A DNA stretch of 64,000 nucleotides from Tenderia sp965602225 (GCA_965602225.1 CBFCYE010000006.1:1-64000), one strand, 5' to 3'. Positions 43,675 to 52,630 are shown, counted from the first letter of the stretch. Numbers and translations are program-made. Notes: generated by a model not told the origin, from the letters alone.

Positions 43675-43764
43675 CGTCATTCCGGGCGAAGCGTAGCGTA
43701 GCCCCGGAATCTAGGGGTTTTAAATCAGCCCGTAATGGATTCCGGCATGCGCCGGAATGACAAC
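43675..43764. repeat. Two REP-like palindromes
   Basis: Two units follow the DUF481 gene. The first has GTCATTCCGGG and CCCCGGAATC arms (43676-43712). The second has GATTCCGGC and GCCGGAATGAC arms with the centre ATGC (43738-43762). They are in opposite orientations and match the family at 25093-25138 and 26755-26782. Confidence 0.85.
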
Positions 43765-43803
43765 AAATTGAATTCATCAAAAGCCCCCTAAATCTCAGGC
43801 ATA

Positions 43804-43834
43804 AAAAAAGGGCCCCTACCAAAAGGCCCTTCCT
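43804..43834 (-). terminator. Terminator after the first tandem chemoreceptor gene
   Basis: On the minus strand AAGGGCC, loop, GGCCCTTTTTTTA: a seven-pair stem with a T tract, about 70 bases beyond the receptor stop codon. Confidence 0.8.
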
Positions 43835-43903
43835 TCACACTTACACACACCATTTAAATCACGATTACAACATCGGTCACTAGATAGATTCCTTTAGAAA
43901 AAA

Positions 43904-45571
43904 TTAAAGTTTAAATCTACTAACTGAAGTTTGAAGCTCAGTTGCCAAATTAGCGATATCCAAACTGGCTTTAGCGGTATGTTCCGCCCCCAGGCTCATC
44001 TCTTCGGCCGACTCACTGATGGAGACTATGCTGCGATTGATCTCCTCCGACACCGCGCTCTGCTGTTCCGCCGCACTGGCGATCTGATGGGTCATATCAC
44101 CTATGGTTGTCACCGCAGCAGAAATCCCCACCAGGGATGCACCCGCCTCACCCGCCTGGGTAACGCCCTGCTCAGCCATCTTTTGTCCTTCCCCCATCAC
44201 AGTCACTGCCTGCGAAGCACGGCCTTGCAGACTTTCTATAGTCGTCTGGATCTGAGACGTTGATTCCTGGGTTCGCTGCGCCAGGGTGCGTACCTCATCG
44301 GCCACCACGGCAAAACCGCGCCCCTGTTCACCGGCCCGGGCCGCCTCAATGGCAGCATTCAGGGCCAGCAGGTTGGTCTGTTCGGCAATATCCTTGATCA
44401 CATCCAACACCGAACCGATGTTATGGCTATCCGTTGCCAGCTCTTCAATCACACCTGATGCCTTTTGTACTTCTGCTGCCAAACCGTTGATGGCAGTAAC
44501 TGTCTGCTCCACCACCTGGGTACCGGCATTGGTTTCGGTGCTGGCACTGGCCACCCCTTCTGCGGCTTGAGCGGCATTACGCGCAACCTCATGCATGGAG
44601 GCCGACATCTCGTTCATGGCTGTGGCCACCTGATCGGTCTCAGATTTCTGCTGACTGACACCACTTCGTGCCTGCTCGGTCACGGCCGACATCTCCTCCG
44701 AAGCGGCCGCCAGTTGGGTCGCTGCAGTGGAAACCTCATTCAGCGAAACGGCCATATGCCCCATCATCTGATTAAAGTTGACGCCCATCTCGCCCAGCTC
44801 ATCCTTGCCTTCTTCTACCCGCAGGGTCAGGTCGTTATTGTCAGCGATACTGCGAATGGTGTTGTTAGTATTATTGAGTGAACGCTTAATACCAAGGCTA
44901 ATCCAGGTGCCTATCGCAACCCCCAGCACCAGACTGATGGCGGCAATGATAATCATGCCGGTGAACGCGGCGTGTTCATGTTCTTCGGCCGTCAGGACGG
45001 CCTCCTCGGTGAATTTTTCCACCTCAGTCAACAAGGCTTCCAGTTCGTGATTTAGCTGTTCGGCTTCATGTTCGGCCTTGCCTGCAGCATGTTCAGCCTC
45101 AGCGATGTGACCGGACTCGATCAGTTTGAACAACTCCAACACATGATGTTCATAGCTCTGATGCGCCGTTTCGATAGCTGTCAGCTGCTCAAGCACACTT
45201 TCAAATTTATGCTTGGATTCATCGTTGTGGGCAATCTCAATACCATGTTCGGCCAGCTGTTCGCCTTTATGCAACTCCTCGTTGATTGCAGTATTAAAGC
45301 GTTCAAACTCCTGATGCATCTTTTTCACGGCAGCCTCACCGCCGTGATCCGCTACACCGCCGGCACGCAAGGCCCGCTCCATGACGATATTCTGCTCCAA
45401 CTGACTAACCGTGATCGCGGTCAACGACTCAATCAGCGGGATATCCTCTTCGGCGATCTCGGCAATCTCCGTACCAATCAAGTTCAACTTGTTAAGGCCA
45501 AAGGCAACCACACTGACCATCATCAATACGCTGATGACCTGCATGAGATTCATTTTCTGGCTGATTTTCAT
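43904..45571 (-). CDS. Methyl-accepting chemotaxis protein with His/Glu-rich sensor domain
   Basis: 555 residues. GGGGTAGG lies 6 bases before ATG. Membrane segments are at about 10-30 and 205-228. The periplasmic four-helix domain (30-205) is unusually rich in His and Glu (AEAEHAAGKAEHEAEQLNHE, VLTAEEHEHAAF), which may bind a metal. A HAMP domain and the signalling hairpin EQTNLLALNAAIEAARAGE follow, ending SVSRFKL with no CheR-binding pentapeptide. It is next to a close paralogue on the same strand and shares about the same length and C-terminal half. Confidence 0.94.
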   Translation of the reverse strand: MKISQKMNLMQVISVLMMVSVVAFGLNKLNLIGTEIAEIAEEDIPLIESLTAITVSQLEQNIVMERALRAGGVADHGGEAAVKKMHQEFERFNTAINEELHKGEQLAEHGIEIAHNDESKHKFESVLEQLTAIETAHQSYEHHVLELFKLIESGHIAEAEHAAGKAEHEAEQLNHELEALLTEVEKFTEEAVLTAEEHEHAAFTGMIIIAAISLVLGVAIGTWISLGIKRSLNNTNNTIRSIADNNDLTLRVEEGKDELGEMGVNFNQMMGHMAVSLNEVSTAATQLAAASEEMSAVTEQARSGVSQQKSETDQVATAMNEMSASMHEVARNAAQAAEGVASASTETNAGTQVVEQTVTAINGLAAEVQKASGVIEELATDSHNIGSVLDVIKDIAEQTNLLALNAAIEAARAGEQGRGFAVVADEVRTLAQRTQESTSQIQTTIESLQGRASQAVTVMGEGQKMAEQGVTQAGEAGASLVGISAAVTTIGDMTHQIASAAEQQSAVSEEINRSIVSISESAEEMSLGAEHTAKASLDIANLATELQTSVSRFKL

Positions 45572-45658
45572 AACTTTCCTACCCCTTAGTTATAAAAAGC
45601 CGGCAGCCCCCTGCCCATACCGCTTTTATGATTATCATCAAATCCTGTGACGATAAAC

Positions 45659-45686
45659 ATATCGGTACATAACCATAAGATGTTTA
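45659..45686 (-). promoter_or_regulatory. Possible sigma-28 promoter of the first tandem chemoreceptor gene
   Basis: On the minus strand TAAA at 45686-45683, a 16-base spacer, then ACCGATAT at 45666-45659. This is near the FliA pattern TAAA-N15-GCCGATAA and lies about 88 bases before the ATG. Confidence 0.45.
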
Positions 45687-45778
45687 GGTGATTTGGAAAG
45701 GTATTTTTCTTTTAAACCTATTAAATAATTAGTCTTAATCCAACTTATTTTCCAGCCAGATGATCTAAAAAGATAAAC

Positions 45779-45803
45779 AAAAAAAGCCCCGCGAATGCGG
45801 GGC
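45779..45803 (-). terminator. Terminator after the second tandem chemoreceptor gene
   Basis: On the minus strand GCCCCGC, loop ATTC, GCGGGGC, then seven T. It lies 29 bases after the receptor stop codon. Confidence 0.9.
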
Positions 45804-45831
45804 CCTCTAAACAACACAGTTGATTGAAATA

Positions 45832-47505
45832 CTAGAGTTTAAAGCGCGCCACCATGCCCTGAAGGTTGGTCGCCAATTGAGCAATGTCGTTACTGGCCAG
45901 AGCGGTCTGATCAGAGCCTTCCGACACCTCACTCGCCACATCACTAATTGCCACCAGGCTTCGATTAATCTCCTCAGCCACAGCCGACTGTTCTTCTGCG
46001 GCACTGGCAATTTGCGTCATCATGTCACTAATCGTGGTCACCGCTGTAGTAATGGTATTGAGCGAGTCATCAGCAGATGAAGCAGCGGCTACGCCTTGTT
46101 CGGCTTTTTGTTTGCCCTCCTCCATTACCGCCACGGCGCTAGAAGCACGTTTTTGCAAACTCTCAATGGTTTTCCAGATATCAGAGGTGGATTCCTGCGT
46201 CCGCTGGGCTAGGGTGCGCACCTCATCGGCCACCACGGCAAACCCACGACCTTGTTCACCGGCACGGGCTGCCTCAATCGCCGCGTTCAAGGCCAGCAGA
46301 TTGGTCTGCTCGGCAATCCCCTGAATCACATCCATCACTGAACCGATCGCCTGACTGTCTGCCGATAATTCACCGATCACAACAGAGGCCTTATCTACCT
46401 CGGCGGCCAGGGCATGCATTTCACTGATCGATTGTGACACCACCTGACGGCCACTATTGGCTTCCTGCTCAGCTGACGTAACAGCCTGTGCCGCCGAGGC
46501 CGAATTGGAGGCGACCTCATGCATAGAGGTCGTCATTTCATTCATGGCCGTGGCCACCTGGTCAGTTTCAGAACGCTGTTTATTAACACCGCAACTGGAC
46601 TCTTCGGTCACGGCCGACAGCTCTTCAGCCGCAGCGGCCAACTGTGTCGAGGCAGCAGTCATCTCACCGAGAACACCATGAAACTCTGTCAGCATCAGAT
46701 TAAAGTTGCCCGCCATCTGCCCCAGTTCATCTTTGCTTTCCGGCACACGAACGCTCAAATCACGATTTTCAATAATATGGTTGATCACCTTATTGGTGTC
46801 ATCCAGGCTGTTGCGAATACTCACACTAATCCAGAAACCAATTCCCAGGGCCACCACAATACTAATAACCGCAGCGATGATCAGGTCCTTCAGCAGCAGA
46901 TCCTCTGCCTCTTGAATGGCTGCGACCGAGCCCACCACTGCCGCCTTTACGTGCTGGTCGATCTCGTGGATCAACCTACCCAGATCAAGCGCCACGGCGT
47001 CAGCTTCAACTAGCAGATGTTTAACCTCATCTGCCCGACCTTGTTTTAACAGGCCAAAGACCTTGCCGGTCATCGCTTCATACTGTTCCACATCATGACT
47101 GATAAGCTCCATATGCTCAGTTATGTATGCTATCTCTTCAGCATGGCCAGGATCAGTGTCACTGGTCATCAACCGCAACTCGTCCAGCACCGTATATGTC
47201 TCTGCTAGCACACCGGCCAACTCCTTGCCCAGCTCTTCATAGACGCCATGCTCTTTTTCAAATGCCTGTTCAGCCTCACGCCCATGTTCCATGCCATAAC
47301 GAACCGATCTTTCCACTACCGTCATCTGCCGCAAATAGACCCCACTGATAGACGCCATTTGCCGCTCAATCCGCATATCTTCTAGTGTGAGTTCTTCCAC
47401 ATGGTTAGAGATATTCTTCAACAAGACCATCGCCACCATCACCATGGCAACAAACGCCACCACGGTAACCCCTTGAATAAGGTTTATCTTTCTTACGATT
47501 TTCAT
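45832..47505 (-). CDS. Methyl-accepting chemotaxis protein
   Basis: 557 residues, paralogue of the receptor encoded next to it. Membrane segments occur at about 8-32 and 205-228. The periplasmic four-helix domain has fewer His than its neighbour (LTLEDMRIERQMASISG, VVERSVRYGMEHGREAEQ). HAMP is followed by the hairpin EQTNLLALNAAIEAARAGE and a C-terminus MVARFKL. The tandem copies suggest duplication followed by change in ligand. GGGGTCGTT precedes the ATG. The flagellin gene lies about 430 bases further upstream on the same strand. Confidence 0.94.
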   Translation of the reverse strand: MKIVRKINLIQGVTVVAFVAMVMVAMVLLKNISNHVEELTLEDMRIERQMASISGVYLRQMTVVERSVRYGMEHGREAEQAFEKEHGVYEELGKELAGVLAETYTVLDELRLMTSDTDPGHAEEIAYITEHMELISHDVEQYEAMTGKVFGLLKQGRADEVKHLLVEADAVALDLGRLIHEIDQHVKAAVVGSVAAIQEAEDLLLKDLIIAAVISIVVALGIGFWISVSIRNSLDDTNKVINHIIENRDLSVRVPESKDELGQMAGNFNLMLTEFHGVLGEMTAASTQLAAAAEELSAVTEESSCGVNKQRSETDQVATAMNEMTTSMHEVASNSASAAQAVTSAEQEANSGRQVVSQSISEMHALAAEVDKASVVIGELSADSQAIGSVMDVIQGIAEQTNLLALNAAIEAARAGEQGRGFAVVADEVRTLAQRTQESTSDIWKTIESLQKRASSAVAVMEEGKQKAEQGVAAASSADDSLNTITTAVTTISDMMTQIASAAEEQSAVAEEINRSLVAISDVASEVSEGSDQTALASNDIAQLATNLQGMVARFKL

Positions 47506-47704
47506 AACGACCCCTACTATTTGCCTACACTAAAATTGACCCCTGACTTGGTAACGAATGAAGCCCTGCTACCTAAGCTGTATTACTTAGCGGAGGTCCC
47601 TTTTAAAACTTAAGGAAACTTAAGGAACGTTAAAAATAGGTAATATAAACCTATACTTATGATGAAATTTCGTTAGACCGATCAGTCGATGGATGACAAA
47701 CAAT

Positions 47705-47733
47705 AAAAAAGGCGGATTAATAATTAATCCGCC
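47705..47733 (-). terminator. Terminator after the clpB remnant
   Basis: Perfect 11-base inverted repeat GGCGGATTAAT / ATTAATCCGCC with one unpaired base. On the minus strand it is followed by TTTTTTATTG. It probably ends the flagellin transcript and lies just after the clpB-like remnant. Confidence 0.85.
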
Positions 47734-47758
47734 CAATGTTATTGAATAGAAATGATGC

Positions 47759-47875
47759 TCAGGCAGCGCTTACGCTGGCAATCTGGCTTTTTTTGAAAAT
47801 AAAACCTTCCCCGGCGACATCCACCTGAATGACGTCGTTCTGCAGAAACTTACCCACCAGGATTTCCAGCACCAA
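47759..47875 (-). pseudogene. Remnant of a clpB 3' end
   Basis: Directly after an in-frame TGA, 38 codons end at TGA. They include EILVGKFLQNDVIQVDVAGE, which closely follows the end of the ClpB encoded at 49952-52552 (EILAGKFVPEDVIQVDVSGE); both then run GxFxF and end in small residues. No start codon or upstream part remains. The DNA differs from the intact gene at about a third of positions, so it is not a recent copy. It lies 58 bases past the flagellin stop codon on the same strand as clpB. Confidence 0.75.
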
Positions 47876-47932
47876 TCAAACAGGTCTAACAAGAAACACT
47901 GGTTTAATTCAGAACAAAAGAATGACTACCAA

Positions 47933-49693
47933 TTAGGTATGCAACAGACTGAGCACAATATTGGGCATGGAATTGGCCTGGGCAATCATCGCATTACCAG
48001 CCTGAATGAGGATATTACTGCGGGTAAGCTCAGCAGTCTCTCGCGCAAAATCAGCATCCAAAACGCGTGAGCGACTGGCGCTGGTGTTTTCAATATTTGA
48101 CTCAAGCACCCTGGCCACTGATTCCATCCGGTTTTGGACGGCACCCTGTCTCGCACGCTCTGAGTTAATGGCATTAAGCGCGGCATCGAAACTGCTAATT
48201 GCCTGAGATGCATCACTCACCAAATCGACATCGGCAATACCCAGGTTACCGGTATTGATACCAACCTGATCAATGACTATCGTCTCACCTTCGTCACCAC
48301 CTACCTGGAAGGTAAGGTTTGAGGTGGTGGCAAGCACAATTGCCGAGGTATCGGTGACAGGCCCGCTAGTAGGAAAGGTTTCATTGAAATAGGCCAATGG
48401 GTTTTCAGAGGGATTACTGATGTCCGGCACCACACCATCAGGACTGGTGTTACGAGCGCCGCCATCGGCATCAGCACCACCCACCGCCCCCGTATCAGCG
48501 TTGTTAAGGCTACCGCTATTAGCAAGATTAGCTATGTAGGTATTGCCTGCATCACCGACATCAAAAAGCGCCTGCAACTGAGCTTGATTATTGTAAGACA
48601 CGGCATAAGTATCGCCAATATAAACAATGGCATCATTCAAGCTAGAACCGATATTGGCCTCTAAATAGTCAAACACCTCTTTGATACCTGTGCCGCCACC
48701 ATCAATAATGCTCTGATGCAGATAACGCACTGCGGCATAGCCAGCGGAATACAGTTGTGCGGTGCCATCAGCGGTCAGATAACTGTTCATCAGATTGGCA
48801 AGTTTGTCTTCGACAGTCGTACCAGCAGTTGCACTGAGATCGTTATTAAGCCTGGCGTCAGCCCCGTGGATAAATTCAGCCGTTCCCTCAATAAACCACA
48901 ACGGCAAGTCCCGCATATTGACTGAGCGCCCCATAATGGCATGCACCATCTCGTGGGTTATGACACGATCATTGGAGACAAAGCTACCACCGCCGTTAGG
49001 CCACTGCGAGGGCAGGAAATCGTCCAGGTCAATATTCATACTGAGATTGACGGCCTTGCCAGTCGCCACCTCATAACCGGTAAAGCTCACAGCAGCGACA
49101 TAGGGTTCGCCCTCGACCAATTTAATATCAATCGCCACACCATCACCGCGCATGCCAAAGTACTGATCCACCATAGCCTCGGCCTGTTGTAGCCAGGATC
49201 GTTTTAGATCCGTCACAAGCTGCTCTAATTCAGGCGTTAGAGAGCCTTCGTCCGTGCCATAAGTCACGGTGTCACCGCCACCACCAAACAACTTGACCGA
49301 ATTGAATTCTGTGGCACCGGCAATACGGTCCACCTCGTTAATCAACTGATCTATCTCTGCCTGCAGGGAAGCGCGATCACTACTGGAGGCAGAAGCATTG
49401 GCGGCCTGAACAGCCAGCTCACGACCACGTTGAATAATGCTACCGATTTCACCGAGTGCCCCTTCACTGATCTGTACCATTGAGATGGCGTCGTTGACGT
49501 TACGCCGGGCCTGAGTCATACCACGCACCTGGGACTCCATACGCGTTGAAATTGCCAGACCGGCGGCATCGTCCTTGGCCGAATTAATACGCAGACCAGA
49601 GCTCAGTCGCTGCAGAGAGGTAGTCAGCTGCGACTGATTCTTGTTCTGTGAGCGCATCGCATTCAGCGCGGGTATGTTGGTATTAATAAACAT
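47933..49693 (-). CDS. Flagellin with internal collagenase-like metalloprotease domain (flagellinolysin type)
   Basis: 586 residues. Residues 1-140 are the flagellin D0/D1 N-terminal part (MFINTNIPALNAMRSQNKNQ, then LSSGLRINSAKDDAAGLAIS). About 490-586 are the C-terminal part (RARQGAVQNRMESVARVLES to MPNIVLSLLHT). In place of the usual variable D2/D3 is an about 280-residue domain with HEMVH at 247-251 and LWFIEGTAEFIHG, whose Glu269 is the likely third zinc ligand. This HExxH plus EGxAE layout is that of M9-type gluzincins. Such flagellins have been described as forming protease-active filaments. All ligands are intact and the frame is continuous. A sigma-28 promoter lies upstream. Confidence 0.95.
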   Translation of the reverse strand: MFINTNIPALNAMRSQNKNQSQLTTSLQRLSSGLRINSAKDDAAGLAISTRMESQVRGMTQARRNVNDAISMVQISEGALGEIGSIIQRGRELAVQAANASASSSDRASLQAEIDQLINEVDRIAGATEFNSVKLFGGGGDTVTYGTDEGSLTPELEQLVTDLKRSWLQQAEAMVDQYFGMRGDGVAIDIKLVEGEPYVAAVSFTGYEVATGKAVNLSMNIDLDDFLPSQWPNGGGSFVSNDRVITHEMVHAIMGRSVNMRDLPLWFIEGTAEFIHGADARLNNDLSATAGTTVEDKLANLMNSYLTADGTAQLYSAGYAAVRYLHQSIIDGGGTGIKEVFDYLEANIGSSLNDAIVYIGDTYAVSYNNQAQLQALFDVGDAGNTYIANLANSGSLNNADTGAVGGADADGGARNTSPDGVVPDISNPSENPLAYFNETFPTSGPVTDTSAIVLATTSNLTFQVGGDEGETIVIDQVGINTGNLGIADVDLVSDASQAISSFDAALNAINSERARQGAVQNRMESVARVLESNIENTSASRSRVLDADFARETAELTRSNILIQAGNAMIAQANSMPNIVLSLLHT

Positions 49694-49805
49694 CTATTAT
49701 TTTTGTTTTATTACCGATGTTTGTTTATTGATTTTATTTATTACAAACAACTAGGCCATAACCCTGACCATTCAGCGTAAATACATTTACTTTTTTGTAG
49801 TTACT

Positions 49806-49832
49806 TCGTCGGCAGTTTTGCGAAAACTTTTA
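49806..49832 (-). promoter_or_regulatory. Sigma-28 (FliA) promoter of the protease-flagellin gene
   Basis: On the minus strand TAAA at 49832-49829, exactly 15 bases, then GCCGACGA at 49813-49806. This fits TAAA-N15-GCCGATAA with two changes at the -10 element. The leader to the ATG is about 110 bases and carries no strong ribosome site. Confidence 0.75.
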
Positions 49833-49903
49833 GGGGGTTTTAGATGTTTTTTGAAAACTTTTATTTACTCAGTCATCTTAATAAGAATCATAGGGTTAAA
49901 ACG

Positions 49904-49932
49904 TTACAGGCCTGCCAAAAGCAGGCCTGTAA
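49904..49932 (-). terminator. Terminator after clpB
   Basis: Perfect 12-base inverted repeat TTACAGGCCTGC / GCAGGCCTGTAA with a five-base loop, about 20 bases after clpB's stop codon. There is only a short T-rich tail on the minus strand. Confidence 0.75.
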
Positions 49933-49951
49933 TAATGCTGTTTTAGGTCAA

Positions 49952-52552
49952 TCAGGCGGCCGTTGCGGCCCCCTCTCTACTACGGTCAAAACTGAATGTT
50001 TCGCCACTGACATCCACCTGGATCACATCCTCCGGCACAAACTTGCCCGCCAGAATTTCCTGCGCCAATGGATTTTCCAGCAGGTGCTGGATGGCTCGCT
50101 TCAACGGCCTTGCACCATAGACCGGATCAAAACCAGCTTCACCCAACCTATCCAGCGCCGCATCGGACAGCTCCAAACCAATCTCACGCTCAGCCAAACG
50201 CTGCCGCAGATAATCAATCTGAATATCGGCAATGCGGCGAATCTGGGCCCGCTGTAGCGGATGAAAAACCACCACGTCGTCGATACGGTTGATGAACTCA
50301 GGGCGAAAGTGCTGACCAACAATCTCCATCACTGCGGCTTTCATCTGATCATAATTATCTTCCCCGGCCAGATCCTGAATTACATCTGAACCCAGGTTGG
50401 AGGTCATGATGATGACGGTGTTACGAAAGTCCACCGTGCGGCCATGACCGTCGGTCAAACGACCATCATCCAATACCTGCAACAGGATATTAAAGACATC
50501 GGGATGGGCCTTCTCCACCTCATCCATCAAAATCACGGAGTAAGGTTTACGGCGCACATGTTCGGTCAAGTATCCGCCCTCTTCGTAACCAACATATCCA
50601 GGCGGAGCACCAATCAGCCGGGCCACCGAATGTTTCTCCATGAATTCAGACATATCGATGCGCACCATCGCATCAGTAGTATCAAACAGAAATCCAGCCA
50701 GCGCCTTGGTCAGCTCGGTCTTGCCGACACCGGTTGGACCGAGAAACAGGAATGAACCATTGGGCCGATTAGGATCAGACAGACCGGCACGGGAACGACG
50801 GATGGCATTCGACACCGCCTTCACCGCTTCGCTCTGGCCGACAACCCGTTGCTGCAATTCCTCTTCCATGCGCAACAGTTTTTCCCGCTCGCCTTCCAGC
50901 ATCTTGGAGACTGGGATACCCGTCCATTTCGACACCACCTCGGCAATCTCTTCTTCGGTGACGTGATTACGTAATAGAGTAGTCTTGTGCAGATCGACAT
51001 CACTGGCCATCTGCAAGGATTTTTCCAGATCAGGGATACGGCCATATTGCAGCTCGGACATGCGCGCCAGATCACCAGCACGACGGGCAGTCTCCATATC
51101 GTTGCGGGCCCGTTCCAGCTCTTCCTTGATGTGTTGCGTGCCCATCAGCACAGATTTTTCTGCCTTCCACACCTCTTCGAAATCAGCGTACTCACGCTCG
51201 AGTTTGTCGATCTCATCTTCCAGGGCACGCAGGCGTTTTTTAGAGGCCTCATCGGTTTCTTTATTGAGCGCCTCGCGTTCCATCTTCAACTGGATCAGGC
51301 GCCGATCAAGCTTGTCCATATCCTCAGGCATGGAATCGATCTCCATGCGAATCCGAGACGCGGCTTCATCAATCAAATCGATGGCCTTGTCCGGCAATTG
51401 CCGTTCGGTGATGTAACGATTCGATAGGGTTACGGCGGCGATGACGGCGGGATCGGTAATATCTACACCATGATGAAGTTCATAACGTCCTTTCAAACCA
51501 CGCAGGATAGCAACGGTGGCTTCAACAGTAGGTTCATCCACCAGCACCTTCTGGAAACGACGCTCAAGGGCGGCATCTTTTTCCATATATTCACGATATT
51601 CGTTCAGGGTGGTGGCGCCAACACAATGCAGTTCGCCACGAGCCAGGGCAGGCTTGAGCATGTTGCCAGCATCCATGGAACCTTCTGCCTTGCCGGCACC
51701 GACCATGGTATGGATTTCATCAATAAAGAGAATGATCTGACCTTCTTGTTTGCTTAGGTCATTCAGCACTGCCTTGAGACGTTCTTCAAACTCACCGCGA
51801 AATTTGGCACCGGCAATCAGGGCGCCCATATCGAGACTCAGCACCCGCTTGCCCTTGATGCCTTCAGGCACTTCGCCATTAACGATACGCTGCGCCAGGC
51901 CTTCAACGATGGCGGTTTTACCAACACCGGGTTCACCAATCAAGACAGGATTATTTTTGGTACGACGTTGTAATACTTGAATGGTGCGACGAATCTCGTC
52001 ATCGCGACCGATGACCGGATCAAGTTTGCCCTGCTCAGCACGTTCGGTCAGATCGATGGTGTATTTTTCCAGCGCCTGACGCTGTTCTTCGGCATTGGGA
52101 TCATCGATCTTTTGGCCGCCGCGAACATCATCAATGGCCTTTTCAATCGCGCCTTTACTAGCGCCGGCCTTTTTCAGTATGTCGCCAATCGAACTCTTTT
52201 CAGAGACACAGGCCAACACAAACAGTTCACTGGCGATGTATTCATCCTTGCGCTGCTGCGCCAACTTATCAGTAACGTTGAGGATACGGGTCAGATCATT
52301 ACTGACACGCACATCGCCGGCGGTGCCTTCGACCTGGGCCAGATGATCCAGCGCATCACCCAGTGATGAACGCAGGCTGTGGACATTGACATCCGCCAGC
52401 GTCAGCAACTGCCGCACCGTACCGCCCTGCTGATCCAGCATCGCCAACATCACATGCAAGGGTTCGATAAACTGGTGATCGCGGCCCACCGCCAGACTCT
52501 GGGCATCAGCCAGGGCGGTTTGAAACTTGCTTGTTAACTTATCCATTCTCAT
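49952..52552 (-). CDS. clpB: Disaggregating chaperone ClpB
   Basis: 866 residues, full length. Parts: N-domain (MRMDKLTSKFQTALADAQSL), first AAA+ with Walker A GEPGVGKT and Walker B ILFIDEIHT, a long middle coiled coil (about 400-530; ALNKETDEASKKRLRALEDE), second AAA+ with GPTGVGKT and VILMDEVEKAHPD, and the C-terminal dimer/hexamer domain. It works with DnaK to rescue aggregated proteins. The promoter upstream looks heat-shock type. A partial second copy of its 3' end lies beyond the flagellin gene. Confidence 0.97.
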   Translation of the reverse strand: MRMDKLTSKFQTALADAQSLAVGRDHQFIEPLHVMLAMLDQQGGTVRQLLTLADVNVHSLRSSLGDALDHLAQVEGTAGDVRVSNDLTRILNVTDKLAQQRKDEYIASELFVLACVSEKSSIGDILKKAGASKGAIEKAIDDVRGGQKIDDPNAEEQRQALEKYTIDLTERAEQGKLDPVIGRDDEIRRTIQVLQRRTKNNPVLIGEPGVGKTAIVEGLAQRIVNGEVPEGIKGKRVLSLDMGALIAGAKFRGEFEERLKAVLNDLSKQEGQIILFIDEIHTMVGAGKAEGSMDAGNMLKPALARGELHCVGATTLNEYREYMEKDAALERRFQKVLVDEPTVEATVAILRGLKGRYELHHGVDITDPAVIAAVTLSNRYITERQLPDKAIDLIDEAASRIRMEIDSMPEDMDKLDRRLIQLKMEREALNKETDEASKKRLRALEDEIDKLEREYADFEEVWKAEKSVLMGTQHIKEELERARNDMETARRAGDLARMSELQYGRIPDLEKSLQMASDVDLHKTTLLRNHVTEEEIAEVVSKWTGIPVSKMLEGEREKLLRMEEELQQRVVGQSEAVKAVSNAIRRSRAGLSDPNRPNGSFLFLGPTGVGKTELTKALAGFLFDTTDAMVRIDMSEFMEKHSVARLIGAPPGYVGYEEGGYLTEHVRRKPYSVILMDEVEKAHPDVFNILLQVLDDGRLTDGHGRTVDFRNTVIIMTSNLGSDVIQDLAGEDNYDQMKAAVMEIVGQHFRPEFINRIDDVVVFHPLQRAQIRRIADIQIDYLRQRLAEREIGLELSDAALDRLGEAGFDPVYGARPLKRAIQHLLENPLAQEILAGKFVPEDVIQVDVSGETFSFDRSREGAATAA

Positions 52553-52585
52553 TAGATAAACCTCGGTAATTAATTCTTGTTAATT

Positions 52586-52613
52586 AAATGAGGGCATTTA
52601 CAGCTGTTTCAAG
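52586..52613 (-). promoter_or_regulatory. Sigma-32-like promoter of clpB
   Basis: On the minus strand CTTGAAA at 52613-52607, 12 bases, then CCCTCATTT at 52594-52586. The -35 is perfect. The -10 differs from CCCCATnT by one inserted base. About 33 bases to the ATG. Confidence 0.6.
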
Positions 52614-52630
52614 GCCCGAAAAATTTTCGA

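Noticed and set aside
47933..49693. Chimeric flagellin as an assembly artefact
   Set aside because: One uninterrupted frame joins all three parts, the insertion is exactly in the variable region, and its zinc ligands are intact.
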